From: Desulfosporosinus sp.
Lineage (GTDB): Bacteria > Bacillota > Desulfitobacteriia > Desulfitobacteriales > Desulfitobacteriaceae
NCBI GenBank assembly: GCA_031292055.1
Contig: JARLHV010000072.1
Span: 1-44,784 of the forward strand
Length of the DNA: 44,784 nt
Direction: 5' to 3'
Positions 25,609 to 34,352 of the stretch are shown piece by piece. The translations under genes were made by a program, and so were the position numbers. Positions within the stretch are counted from its first letter, which is position 1; each line of letters begins with the position of its first letter. The notes below the pieces were generated by a model that was not told the origin of the DNA, searched no databases, and was given only the letters and a program-made list of their open reading frames with translations.

Positions 25609-26345
25609 AGCAAGCCGGGTTAGATCTTGGCTCGGTTAATACAAAGTTGGTAGTGTTAGAAGACGGGGAACGGATTTATAGTCAAGTGGTGCCCTCCCGT
25701 TTCGATTCTGTCCAAGCGGGTATTCGCTTATTAAAGGTATATAGGGCAGAATACGGAGAAGAACCCAAGCAGCTTGTGGTGACAGGGTATGGCCGAGTAA
25801 ACTTTCCGGAGGGACGGGTTATTACGGAGATTTCCTGTCAGGGCAGAGGTTGCCATGCCTATTTTCCGGATTATGCGTATATCCTGGATTTAGGTGGGCA
25901 AGACGCTAAGGTTATCAAGAAAAACGCACAAGGTAAAATTGTTCGGTTTATCATGAACGACAAATGTGCTGCTGGGACCGGGCGTTTTTTGGATATTATC
26001 CTCAAAGGATTAGATCTAAGCTCAGAGGAGTTGAAGTTAGCGGCCGATGCTAAACCGATGCCCATTAATTCAATGTGTACAGTGTTTGCGGAATCTGAAG
26101 TTATTACAATGCTTGCCAAGGGGATTCCCAAACCTGAAGTAGTCGCAGGTCTCTTTAAAAGTACTGCTCAACGCTTAGCTAATTTTGTGGAGTCTGTCGG
26201 ACATCCGGAATGTTTGATATTTACCGGAGGCGGCGCACATTACAATCTTCTGATCCGTTTTCTCGAACAAGAGTTGAAAGGGAAGGTTGTCATCCCACCG
26301 GAGCCTGAATTAACAGCTGCTTTTGGTGCGGCCTTACTTGCCTAA
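25605..26345 (+). CDS. HgdC-like ATPase activator, probable DCCP reductase
   Basis: 246 aa, ATGA overlap with the upstream gene. An ASKHA-fold ATPase that binds one [4Fe-4S] cluster between two subunits and drives electrons into its partner using ATP. Visible: phosphate-1 loop LDLGSVNTK, cluster Cys in NDKCAAGTGRF and NSMCTVFAESE, LDLGGQDAKVI, and adenosine motif FTGGGAHY. Length is normal for the family. Tight coupling to the 421-aa protein indicates a two-component ATP-driven reductase. Confidence 0.92.
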   Translation: MKQAGLDLGSVNTKLVVLEDGERIYSQVVPSRFDSVQAGIRLLKVYRAEYGEEPKQLVVTGYGRVNFPEGRVITEISCQGRGCHAYFPDYAYILDLGGQDAKVIKKNAQGKIVRFIMNDKCAAGTGRFLDIILKGLDLSSEELKLAADAKPMPINSMCTVFAESEVITMLAKGIPKPEVVAGLFKSTAQRLANFVESVGHPECLIFTGGGAHYNLLIRFLEQELKGKVVIPPEPELTAAFGAALLA

Positions 26346-26364
26346 TCACTTTAGGGAATAAGGA

Positions 26365-26387
26365 ACACCCACTTAAGAAGTGGGTGT
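26365..26387 (+). terminator. Hairpin after the HgdC-like gene
   Basis: ACACCCACTT (26365-26374) pairs with AAGTGGGTGT (26378-26387) around AAG. The following bases (CTCGG) are not T-rich, so termination may be partial or may depend on the second hairpin downstream. Confidence 0.55.
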
Positions 26388-26406
26388 CTCGGAATTAGAT
26401 AAATAA

Positions 26407-26440
26407 AAAACCCTCCCCAGCCTTTAAGCTTGGGAGGGTT
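26407..26440 (-). terminator. Terminator between convergent genes
   Basis: AACCCTCCC (26409-26417) pairs with GGGAGGGTT (26432-26440), with AGC/GCT continuing the stem inside. A run of As on the plus strand (about 26405-26410) becomes the T-run of the minus transcript, so it mainly serves the zinc-ribbon gene. Confidence 0.8.
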
Positions 26441-26454
26441 CTAAGCTAAACGAT

Positions 26455-26766
26455 TTACCAGTTGCTACGTGTGCGCGGTTGATAGCACTCACGGCAATAA
26501 ACAGGCTTGTCGCCAGAAGGTTGGAAAGGAACCGTAGTTTCTTTTCCGCAAGTAGCGCAAACTGCAGGGAACATTTCGCGTTGTTGACGAGCATAGCCGC
26601 CACCGCCGCCTTGGTTCCTGGTTTGTTCTTTCTTAGCTGCACGGCACTCGGGGCAACGACCAGGTTCATTAGTGAACCCTTTTTCGGCGTAGAACTCTTG
26701 TTCAGACGCTGAAAAATCAAAATCCCGACCACAGTCTTTGCAACTTAGCACTTTGTCATTAAACAT
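26455..26766 (-). CDS. Zinc-ribbon protein
   Basis: 103 aa; AGGAGG-like GGAGG 8 bases before the ATG. Four CxxC knuckles form two zinc ribbons: CKDCG and CPECR near residues 9-40, CATCG and CREC near 70-93. A Gly/Gln-rich linker (QGGGGGYARQQ) joins them. Probably a small soluble metal-binding protein; this family of CxxC-CxxC proteins is common in anaerobes but has no defined role. Confidence 0.85.
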   Translation of the reverse strand: MFNDKVLSCKDCGRDFDFSASEQEFYAEKGFTNEPGRCPECRAAKKEQTRNQGGGGGYARQQREMFPAVCATCGKETTVPFQPSGDKPVYCRECYQPRTRSNW

Positions 26767-27000
26767 TAAAAAACCTCCACTACTATATTACCCGCTACAT
26801 GGTAAGTTCATCAGCTTCTTCCCAGAGCCCTAGGCAATAGAGAAGGTTTGCGTAAATCCATTAGTATTAACGAGCTTTCTCCAGTATATCCAAAAAATAG
26901 AGATATGTCAAATATTAATCCCCTAAACGTCAATTTTCATGATATAGAAGGGGTATCGTGACATACCCTAACACGATGACGCTGGAATTGCAAGGCTGGC

Positions 27001-28614
27001 TTAGTTATACATTGTTTCTAACAATACTCGCACATCGTCATTTTCCAGATATTCGTCGAACGTCATCACCCGATCAAGTATTCCTTTAGGTGTGATCTCA
27101 ATGATACGGTTGGCAATGGTTTGCACAAACTGGTGATCCTGAGATACGAAAAGTACGTTTCCATCAAGGTTTGTCAAGGAATTATTGAGGGCTGTGATTG
27201 ATTCCATATCCAAGTGGTTAGTGGGTTCATCCAGGATTTGCACGTTCGCACCGCTGAGCATCATCCGAGAAAGCATACAGCGCACTTTTTCCCCACCGGA
27301 AAGAACGCTGGCCTGTTTCAACGATTCATCTCCGGAAAAAAGCATTCTTCCTAAGAAGCCTCGGACGAAGGATTCGTCGGGGTCTTTGGAGTATTGCCTC
27401 AGCCAATCCACCAGATTTAGCTTGGTCTCGAAATAGGACGAGTTATCCAGCGGGAGATAGGCTTGGGTCGTGGTGACTCCCCAACTGAATTCTCCACTAT
27501 CCGGGGTGATTTCACCCATCAAAACTTTAAATAGGGTTGTCTTAGCATTGCCATTAGGACCAACGAAGGCGATTTTGTCGCCTTTGTTTACTATAAACGA
27601 GATATTATCAAGTATTTTTTCGCCAGCTACACTTACAGTTACGTTCTGTATGGTCAGGATATTGTTGCCGGCTTCTCTGTCTGGGGTGAAGGCGATATAA
27701 GGATATTTGCGAGAGGAGGGTTTAATATCATCTAGTGTTAATTTTTCTAACTGTTTCTTCCGGGAGGTTGCCTGCTTTGCTTTTGAGGCGTTGGAGCTAA
27801 ATCTCTGAATGAATTTCTGCAAATCTTCAATTTTATCTTCTTTTTTCTTATTAGACTCCCTCATTAACCTTAAGGCTAACTGGCTTGATTCATACCAAAA
27901 ATCATAATTGCCAACGTATAATTGGATTTTGCCAAAATCGATATCGGCAATGTGCGTACATACTTTGTTCAAGAAATGGCGGTCATGGGAGACCACAATG
28001 ACGGTATTTTCATAATTGTAGAGAAAGTTTTCCAGCCAAGCAATCGAATGGAGATCGAGATGGTTGGTAGGCTCATCGAGTAACAGGATATGGGGATTAC
28101 CAAATAGGGCTTGAGCGAGTAACACCCGAACTTTTTCGCTCCCACTTAGGTCTTTCATTTTGCTGCTCTGCAGGTCTTTACCAATTCCTAAGCCCATCAA
28201 TAATTCAGAGGCTTCCGCTTCAGCTTGCCAACCATTGAGTTCAGCGAAATCACCCTCTAGGATGGAAGCCTTAATTCCATCTTCCTCGGAAAAGTCCGGT
28301 TTAGAATAGAGAGCATCTTTTTCTTCCATGATTTCGTAGAGCCTGGCGTGCCCCATCATTACGGTTTTCAGCACTTCATAGTCTTCAAATTCAAAATGAT
28401 CTTGTTTTAAAACACCAATTCGTTCGCCGGGTGTTAGAATAACATCGCCACTGGTAGAGTCTACTTCGCCGGAAAGTATTTTTAAAAAAGTAGATTTCCC
28501 TGCGCCATTTGCTCCAATTAACCCGTAACAGTTGCCGGGAAGAAATTTTACATTAACATCTTCAAATAATGCTCTTTTGCCAAATCTTAAAGTTATCCCA
28601 CTGGTACTTATCAT
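27001..28614 (-). CDS. ABC-F family ATPase
   Basis: 537 aa from the ATG at 28614 (MISTSGITLRFGKRALF), with AAGGA upstream; the longer TTG start at 28653 lacks a site. Two ATP-binding domains and no membrane segment. Domain 1: GANGAGKST, LSGSEKVRVLLAQAL, LLLDEPTNHLD. A charged linker rich in Lys/Arg (about 245-300) matches the P-site tRNA interaction motif. Domain 2: GPNGNAKTT, LSGGEKVRCMLSRM, QILDEPTNHLD. ABC-F proteins act on the ribosome in translation or in protection from antibiotics; YbiT-like housekeeping is as likely as resistance. The second Walker A has Ala where Gly is usual. Confidence 0.93.
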   Translation of the reverse strand: MISTSGITLRFGKRALFEDVNVKFLPGNCYGLIGANGAGKSTFLKILSGEVDSTSGDVILTPGERIGVLKQDHFEFEDYEVLKTVMMGHARLYEIMEEKDALYSKPDFSEEDGIKASILEGDFAELNGWQAEAEASELLMGLGIGKDLQSSKMKDLSGSEKVRVLLAQALFGNPHILLLDEPTNHLDLHSIAWLENFLYNYENTVIVVSHDRHFLNKVCTHIADIDFGKIQLYVGNYDFWYESSQLALRLMRESNKKKEDKIEDLQKFIQRFSSNASKAKQATSRKKQLEKLTLDDIKPSSRKYPYIAFTPDREAGNNILTIQNVTVSVAGEKILDNISFIVNKGDKIAFVGPNGNAKTTLFKVLMGEITPDSGEFSWGVTTTQAYLPLDNSSYFETKLNLVDWLRQYSKDPDESFVRGFLGRMLFSGDESLKQASVLSGGEKVRCMLSRMMLSGANVQILDEPTNHLDMESITALNNSLTNLDGNVLFVSQDHQFVQTIANRIIEITPKGILDRVMTFDEYLENDDVRVLLETMYN

Positions 28615-28762
28615 TCTTAATCGTTCCTTTATCATAAATTTATTTTTACTCAAAAATATACTACATCATTCTATCACGAGAAGATATAGATGGCTAGATT
28701 TAGACAGACTCGATAAATAATTGTAGCCCTGAAGGCAATCAAAGAGCGCCATTCGTTTCGAC

Positions 28763-28809
28763 TTGACTCAGGCGTAGGGTATACTTGTAATATCAAGTGT
28801 ACTACAAGT
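28763..28809 (+). promoter_or_regulatory. Promoter with overlapping inverted repeat before the DNA glycosylase gene
   Basis: TTGACT (28763-28768) and TGTAAT (28786-28791) are 17 bases apart, a good sigma-A promoter. ACTTGTA (28784-28790) and TACAAGT (28803-28809) form a 7-bp inverted repeat covering the -10 and start site, a possible operator. Confidence 0.6.
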
Positions 28810-28836
28810 CTAAACATTTAAAGGGAGAGATAAACT

Positions 28837-28935
28837 TTGCTGAAAGGGGCAATAGAGTTAGCTGAAAAAGTCAGAACGGTTTTAATGAAGGGGGATTTAT
28901 TTGAATCGGTTGACTTCATTTTTACCCATCATTGA
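28837..28935 (+). CDS. Possible 32-residue leader ORF overlapping the glycosylase gene
   Basis: TTG start with AAGGGAGAG upstream; reads LKGAIELAEKVRTVLMKG then a short tail, ending inside the glycosylase gene. It might be a coupled leader peptide or a relic. Weak case; no homology known to me. Confidence 0.25.
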   Translation: MLKGAIELAEKVRTVLMKGDLFESVDFIFTHH

Positions 28936-29401
28936 AAAAAACGCACGTATCCTAATTTTGGGATCCATGCCGGGGGTTGAATCTCTGAGATTACAACAAT
29001 ATTATGCTAATCCCAGGAACCAATTCTGGAAGATACTTTATGAGCTTTTCGATACCCAAGCCAGTCAGGTCTACGCAGAAAGGGTGTCCTTTCTGAAGAG
29101 TAAGAAAATTGCTGTGTGGGATGTTATCGGAACTTGTTATCGGGAAGGTAGTTTAGATTCTAAGATTCGAGAAGAGCAAGTAAACGATCTTAGTGCCCTG
29201 TTTAAGGCTTATCCTGACCTAAAAACAGTTCTGTTTAATGGTGGTAAAGCGTATGAGACGTATAAGAAATGGCTTGGATTCGAGAGGTCGTCAGATATTA
29301 CGTTCCATAAACTTACCTCCTCCAGCCCTGCGAATACAAAGCGCTATGAGGAAAAGCTGAGGGAATGGAGTGTGATCGCGGATATCCTAAAGGACTTATA
29401 A
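28901..29401 (+). CDS. DNA-deoxyinosine glycosylase-like protein (uracil-DNA glycosylase superfamily, HDG type)
   Basis: 166 aa, TTG start behind AAGGGGG. The active-site segment ILGSMPGVESLRLQQYYANP and the following NQFW match the hypoxanthine-DNA glycosylase (family 6) branch. The second conserved segment is VLFNGGKAY, and the last is LTSSSPAN. It removes deaminated bases such as hypoxanthine from DNA to begin base-excision repair. Single gene with its own promoter and terminator. Confidence 0.85.
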   Translation: MNRLTSFLPIIEKNARILILGSMPGVESLRLQQYYANPRNQFWKILYELFDTQASQVYAERVSFLKSKKIAVWDVIGTCYREGSLDSKIREEQVNDLSALFKAYPDLKTVLFNGGKAYETYKKWLGFERSSDITFHKLTSSSPANTKRYEEKLREWSVIADILKDL

Positions 29402-29411
29402 TTTATGAAAT

Positions 29412-29451
29412 CAAGAGCCTTTCACTTTTTGTGGGTGAAAGGCTCTTGGTT
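29412..29451 (+). terminator. Rho-independent terminator
   Basis: CAAGAGCCTTTCAC (29412-29425) pairs perfectly with GTGAAAGGCTCTTG (29435-29448), followed by a short T-rich stretch (GTTTG). Ends the glycosylase transcript. Confidence 0.85.
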
Positions 29452-29536
29452 TGAAATACGCACCACTTTAGAAAGTGGTCAAGATTTCTTCGGATTTCTT
29501 GTAAGCAAAAGGTTCTCCATAAGTTCTGAATAATTA

Positions 29537-29554
29537 TGTCACAAATTTGTCACA
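29537..29554 (+). promoter_or_regulatory. Direct repeat TGTCACA with 11-bp period
   Basis: TGTCACA at 29537-29543 and again at 29548-29554, one helical turn apart, 147 bases before the DUF4405 gene. It resembles the TGTAAC pairs at 17.2 and 22.3 kb in form. It could be another site for an OmpR/PhoB-type regulator. No -10 at the 21-base distance is seen. Confidence 0.4.
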
Positions 29555-29622
29555 GTTGCCAAGTAAAGTAGGAACATGAGATCATCCTACAAGTTTAGGC
29601 TAATTGTAAATCTGTGAGGGAG

Positions 29623-29650
29623 CTCGCTAAAGCTAAAGCTGAACATTGGG
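29623..29650. repeat. Dispersed motif, copy 2 (CTAAAGCTGAACATTG)
   Basis: CTCG, CTAAAG, then CTAAAGCTGAACATTGGG; the last 18 bases differ from the copy at 255-272 at two positions. A GGGAGT/ACTCCC hairpin (29661-29666/29669-29674) follows. It lies in the leader of the DUF4405 gene. Confidence 0.5.
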
Positions 29651-29700
29651 ATTTCGGTGCGGGAGTTTACTCCCCCCAAAATAGAAGAGGGGTTGAGTCA

Positions 29701-30471
29701 ATGAAAACGATTAATTACTTTAAACTGGCCTTGGATATCGTTTTGCTCGGCGTTTTTGCCTTGCTCTTTAATATGAGAGTTTTTGGAGGCTTAAGATTCC
29801 ACGAAATCGCCGGCTTGGCTTTGGGGGGAGCCTTCGTAGTACACCTTGCCTTGAAAACAAAATGGATAAAACAGGTTACTGCGAATTTACTAAGTCCCAA
29901 ACTAGCTTGGCGAATAAAAATAGGTTATTTAGTCGATGTGCTGCTCTTGCTAGCGATGGGTTTTATCATCGTGAGTGGAATTATGATTTCTAGAACTATC
30001 TTAGTGGATGTTTTTAAAGCAAGTAATCGACATCTCTTTCAAAATTTGCATAGAGACGTAGCCTACAGTTCCCTTGTATTAATTGGAATTCATCTCGGGT
30101 TTAATTGGGCCTGGGTAAGGAATACCTGCCAACAATTTTTCGGAGTAGTTCGGAAAAGTAGAACGATAAGAATAATGGGAATTGTGGTTGGATTGGCGCT
30201 TAGTTTTGGTTGCTATACAATTTATACTGGGGATTTTGAGACTAAGGCTCCTATAATACAAAGCAGTGTTAATAACGCTCAAGGATTGGGAGATGATAGT
30301 GGTCTGAAGGGAACGCTTTCCAAGGGGAAAGGGCAAGGTGAAGGGCATTTGGCAAGGAGGCGTAACGGAGCTGTGGGAGAGAGTGCTTTTGACAGTTTAC
30401 TAACTCCCCTGGCAATTGTTTCAGTCTTTTCGGTGGCTACTTTTTGCGCGCTTAAGCTTATCAACAATTAG
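29701..30471 (+). CDS. DUF4405 membrane protein, cytochrome b-like
   Basis: 256 aa from ATG 29701 behind GAGGGG; the frame is open upstream to 29614 but that part overlaps the repeat motif and has no site. Five hydrophobic segments. His residues sit in membrane helices in pairs suited to haem binding: RFHEIAGLA, VVHLALK, NLHRDVAY and IGIHLGFNW. A charged tail containing LARRRNG and a last hydrophobic stretch end the protein. Probably a membrane b-type haem electron carrier; its partner is not in view. The end overlaps the convergent DUF815 gene by 11 bases. Confidence 0.8.
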   Translation: MKTINYFKLALDIVLLGVFALLFNMRVFGGLRFHEIAGLALGGAFVVHLALKTKWIKQVTANLLSPKLAWRIKIGYLVDVLLLLAMGFIIVSGIMISRTILVDVFKASNRHLFQNLHRDVAYSSLVLIGIHLGFNWAWVRNTCQQFFGVVRKSRTIRIMGIVVGLALSFGCYTIYTGDFETKAPIIQSSVNNAQGLGDDSGLKGTLSKGKGQGEGHLARRRNGAVGESAFDSLLTPLAIVSVFSVATFCALKLINN

Positions 30472-31816
30472 GGCTCTTGATTGCATCATGTCCCTCAATC
30501 CAATCAACAAACTGTCTGGCGGTCCTTGCAGAACGACCGTTATACCAGAGTGCCCATTGCAGTGCTTCTCGATGCAAGCGTTCTTCGTCAATCGTTAAAT
30601 GCTTTTGGGCAGCGATCCCATCGACTATTTTCAGATAGCGTTTTTGATCCGGTGAAGAGAAGACGACACTAATGCCAAATCTATCTGCGAGTGAAAGTTT
30701 TTCTTGCATGCTGTCTCCGGCATGTACTTCTTCATTATGGTTGCCCGACTGCAAACCAGCTCTCTCACTAAAATATTCTTTTACCAAGTGTCTTCGGTTG
30801 GAGGTGGCATAGATAACCAGGTTGGATGTTTTACTTTCTAGGCCACCCTCGAGTACGGCTTTTAGCGAAGTATAGTTCTCCTCGTTGTCCCCAAAGACCA
30901 GATCATCAACGAAGATGATAAACTTCTGGGCTCTGTTTTTCAAAAGCCTGATGATCAGAGGGAAATCAGCAAGATAAGCCTTTGGAACTTCCAGCATCCG
31001 CAAGCCGTGGCTATGATATTCGTTAAGTAGGGCTTTGACAGTGGATGATTTCCCAGTTCCCCTGTCTCCGTAAAGAAGGACATTGTTAGCCGGAAAGCCT
31101 TCTAAGAACTGAAGTGTATTTTCAACAACTCTTGAACGTTCGTTTTGGTAATCTACCAGTTCGTTTAAGGTGATTGGGTCAGGACTAGCGATTCCCCTAA
31201 TATAACCTGAACCGTTGGCTCTTTCCCAAACAAACGCAAAATAGCGTACGAATAAGCCACAGCCGTAGTGTTGGTGGAATTTTTTGAGCTCTTCCAGACT
31301 GTCGGACCAGTAGGTACAGGTATTGATGTGTGCTGTTATGTGGTTTAGGTGGTCAGCAGGGTTGAGAGAATGACTTTCTAAAATCCATTCTGGAAGTCCT
31401 TCAATGAGGGTAGCATAGGGTCCGGTTTTGTAGAGCTCAAATAAGTTGGCTTTAACTAAAGCAGGATTAAGCTGAGATATAAGTTGAAGATTGGTCAAAT
31501 CTTGGGCAGCAGCTTTCTCGATTATATTATTAGAGCTGTTACTCTGGGTTGTCTGATGTTGCAAGGTGAATGGATTTTCATCAAAAATTATTTGTTCGAG
31601 AATATAATCCTTGAGTGACATTGTCGCGCTTTCCTGAGCAAGTTCAAAGTAAAATTCATGATAGGAGTTGAGTGCCTCTCTAAGAACAACATCTGCTTTG
31701 TTTAAGGAAGTAAGCAGTGCCTTCACTTTACTAATTACCCTATTCTCCAAGAGTCCTCTGTAAATTGAAAGAGAATCTAAGGCCAGTAACATGGACGATA
31801 ATTTGCTATGTTCCAT
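30461..31816 (-). CDS. DUF815 family AAA-like ATPase
   Basis: 451 aa from the ATG at 31816 behind GGAGGG. The N-terminal 200 residues are helical with no known motif. The C-terminal part is the DUF815 ATPase: Walker A LLYGDRGTGKSSTVKAL, Walker B KFIIFVDDLVF, sensor region LVIYATSNRRHL, and arginine-rich NGRSARTARQFVDW near the end. Soluble. Function unknown for the family. No operon partner on its strand. Confidence 0.88.
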   Translation of the reverse strand: MEHSKLSSMLLALDSLSIYRGLLENRVISKVKALLTSLNKADVVLREALNSYHEFYFELAQESATMSLKDYILEQIIFDENPFTLQHQTTQSNSSNNIIEKAAAQDLTNLQLISQLNPALVKANLFELYKTGPYATLIEGLPEWILESHSLNPADHLNHITAHINTCTYWSDSLEELKKFHQHYGCGLFVRYFAFVWERANGSGYIRGIASPDPITLNELVDYQNERSRVVENTLQFLEGFPANNVLLYGDRGTGKSSTVKALLNEYHSHGLRMLEVPKAYLADFPLIIRLLKNRAQKFIIFVDDLVFGDNEENYTSLKAVLEGGLESKTSNLVIYATSNRRHLVKEYFSERAGLQSGNHNEEVHAGDSMQEKLSLADRFGISVVFSSPDQKRYLKIVDGIAAQKHLTIDEERLHREALQWALWYNGRSARTARQFVDWIEGHDAIKSPNC

Positions 31817-32072
31817 AATAATCCCTCCAATCAACAAGTATAGCATTCGTGTTCTTATTAGGAAAGAACGAACGAAGAAATACTCTGGATAGAGGGTTGC
31901 TTTTTGTAAGATCAGCTTGGATATTTAATTCCAAGATGTGGTAATGATCGCTTGGGTAGTGTATACTTCTGATATAGTCTTGAAAAGTAGTTTCAAATAG
32001 ACGAAGTCATTGAGAGCGTAATATTTGAAGATCTAACAATTTCTTTGGCTGATGTATTTGGGGGATAAACAG

Positions 32073-33881
32073 TTGAAAGAGTCACAACAGCAGTATGACA
32101 AACGAAAGACGTATTACGCACAGCGGTTAGAAAAACTAACCCAAACGATTAACCGCTTAAGTAATATAAGACTTGCTACGTTCCTCGCGGGGTGTGTGCT
32201 GGCAATATTCTTATATTTGAATCAAAAATCTTCCTTGGGTTTGGGAATAATTATCATTACGTTGGTTTCTTTTGCTGGCTTAGTTCTTTGGCATCAGAAA
32301 TTAAGAACACAGCAAAATTATATCCGGATACTTTATGAAAACTATGCTCAAGCCTTGCAGCGCTTAGCGGGAGAATGGAAATCCTTCACAGATAAGGGAG
32401 AAGACTTTAAAGACCCAGCTCACCCTTATGCAGAAGATCTTGACCTTTTTGGTTATGGTTCACTCTTTCAATGGATCAATACCGCAAAGACCTTTAGGGG
32501 AAGAGCAAAGCTGAAAGAAGCCCTGACCGAGTCTCCAGCAGGGAGCGAAACGATTCAACAGAGGCAAGAGGCTATCAAGGAACTTGCCCTAAATCTGGCT
32601 TGGCGGCAGCGGTTTTTAGCAGAGGCTAGGATGACGAAGCGACCGCTGGATTCACCGCAGTTAATTATTGAGTGGGCAAAGAGCTATGATCCAACCTATC
32701 TGCGCATGGGGGTTTTGATTTTAGCCCGTGCGCTTCCGATCATTACGGGGGCATTTTTACTTTTTTACCTTCTGACTGCGAAAGTTTCCGTCTGGTATCC
32801 ACTTATGGGTCTCATAATTCAGGCGATTATACTTTTTGTAGGAAAGCAAAGGGGCAAAGTGCTTAATGCTGTTTATTCGTATAAAGACAGTATTAAAGTC
32901 TATGAAAAAATGCTGGAACGGTTTGAAAAGCGAGGCTTTCAAGCAGATTATCTACAAATTTTGAAAAAAGGTTTATATGATCGTGATGGCAAGATGGCTT
33001 TTGAACAGATCAGAAAGCTATCGGGTTTGGCTGAGCTAATAGCCAACCGCAGTAATGCGATGTTTTTGATCATTAATATTCTCACGCTCTGGGATATTCA
33101 ATGCATGATCTCTCTCGAATCTTGGAAGGAGAAGTCTGGACGTTATCTTGACCGCTGGCTTGATACCATCGCTGAACTAGAGGTCTTAAGCAGTCTGGCT
33201 ATTATTCACATCGACCACCCAGGCTGGGAATTTCCGAAGATTACTGCGGTGAGTTCAGGTATTGTGGCGGCCAATATGGGGCACCCGCTCTTAGAAAAGT
33301 CAGTTTGCAATAATTTATCCCTAGAGAAGGGTTCCGGAATTCTGTTAATTACGGGTTCAAACATGTCTGGTAAGAGCACCTTACTTCGGACGGTGGGCAT
33401 TAATCTTGTTTTGGCCTATGCCGGAGCGCCCGTGTGTGCTCAGCACTTTAGCTGTTCGCTGCTGAAAATTTATACTTGCATGCGTGTGAGTGATAACCTC
33501 GGGGAAAGTATCTCTTCATTTTACGCGGAATTATTGCGCATTAAACAGATCGTCAACGCCTCAAAAACAGAGAAAGATATTTTCTTCCTATTAGATGAGA
33601 TTTTCAAAGGGACGAATTCACAAGATCGACACGCTGGGGCTAAGGTCTTGATTCGGCAAATGAGCAAGGTTGGGGCTATGGGTATGGTATCTACTCATGA
33701 TCTGGAATTAGGGGATCTGGAGCGTGAAAGTGATCGGAAAATCCGAAACTATCATTTTAGAGAGTATTATAAAAATGATGAAATTCATTTTGACTATAAA
33801 CTTCGGCCTGGAATTTCAACCACGCGCAATGCTATGTATCTGATTAAAATGGCGGGCATAGAGGTGGATGAAACGTTTTAG
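32073..33881 (+). CDS. Membrane-anchored MutS-like ATPase
   Basis: 602 aa from TTG 32073, with GGGGGA 7 bases upstream; ATG 32052 in frame has none. The N-terminus has a coiled-coil start and two membrane segments (about residues 35-75). Two more hydrophobic stretches lie near 220-265. The C-terminal ATPase is of MutS type: Walker A ITGSNMSGKSTLLRTVG, Walker B FFLLDEIFKGTNSQDR, and STHDLEL. No mismatch-recognition domain is present, so it is not a repair MutS; it belongs to the poorly studied membrane MutS-like group. Followed by no clear terminator. Confidence 0.88.
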   Translation: MKESQQQYDKRKTYYAQRLEKLTQTINRLSNIRLATFLAGCVLAIFLYLNQKSSLGLGIIIITLVSFAGLVLWHQKLRTQQNYIRILYENYAQALQRLAGEWKSFTDKGEDFKDPAHPYAEDLDLFGYGSLFQWINTAKTFRGRAKLKEALTESPAGSETIQQRQEAIKELALNLAWRQRFLAEARMTKRPLDSPQLIIEWAKSYDPTYLRMGVLILARALPIITGAFLLFYLLTAKVSVWYPLMGLIIQAIILFVGKQRGKVLNAVYSYKDSIKVYEKMLERFEKRGFQADYLQILKKGLYDRDGKMAFEQIRKLSGLAELIANRSNAMFLIINILTLWDIQCMISLESWKEKSGRYLDRWLDTIAELEVLSSLAIIHIDHPGWEFPKITAVSSGIVAANMGHPLLEKSVCNNLSLEKGSGILLITGSNMSGKSTLLRTVGINLVLAYAGAPVCAQHFSCSLLKIYTCMRVSDNLGESISSFYAELLRIKQIVNASKTEKDIFFLLDEIFKGTNSQDRHAGAKVLIRQMSKVGAMGMVSTHDLELGDLERESDRKIRNYHFREYYKNDEIHFDYKLRPGISTTRNAMYLIKMAGIEVDETF

Positions 33882-34013
33882 GACACGAATTGGAATGCAA
33901 AAAAATGTAAAAGATTTGAAGTTAAGTCTTGAACGAGCTAAGTTTCTCCTTTATAATTGAGACAAGCGGTTTTTATGCTGAGATTTCATTAGTGGTTTGA
34001 AAGGGGGTAGATC

Positions 34014-34331
34014 ATGAGTGAATTGAAAGAAATCCTCAATCGCCTGACTGAGATGGGACAAGACATAAAAAGCATTAAGACAGATGTAGCAGGGCTTAAG
34101 ACAGATGTAGCAGAGCTTAAGACAAGGATGGGGAGCTTGGAAAGTTCCGTGGAACTGATTAAAAAGCGGCAAGAAGTTATTTTGGAACAAACGGCAGGGC
34201 TGTTAGAGTTCAGAACAGAAACAAAGGCGATTTTGTTAGATATTCAAGATAGCCAACTAGCAACATCGGATATTTTAGGTGAACACGAAATTAGCATTCG
34301 GAATTTACGCAGAAGATTAAGTGTAATTTAA
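34014..34331 (+). CDS. Small coiled-coil protein
   Basis: 105 aa; AAGGGGG before the ATG. Heptad pattern over the first 60 residues, including the repeated TDVAGLK TDVAELK encoded by a 21-base direct repeat (about 34078-34120). No membrane segment. Probably a self-associating coiled coil; function unknown. Confidence 0.7.
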   Translation: MSELKEILNRLTEMGQDIKSIKTDVAGLKTDVAELKTRMGSLESSVELIKKRQEVILEQTAGLLEFRTETKAILLDIQDSQLATSDILGEHEISIRNLRRRLSVI

Positions 34332-34352
34332 CATATGGCGTTTTAGATTATT

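Noticed and set aside
32073..33881. DNA mismatch repair protein MutS
   Set aside because: It lacks the mismatch-recognition and connector domains and has membrane segments instead.
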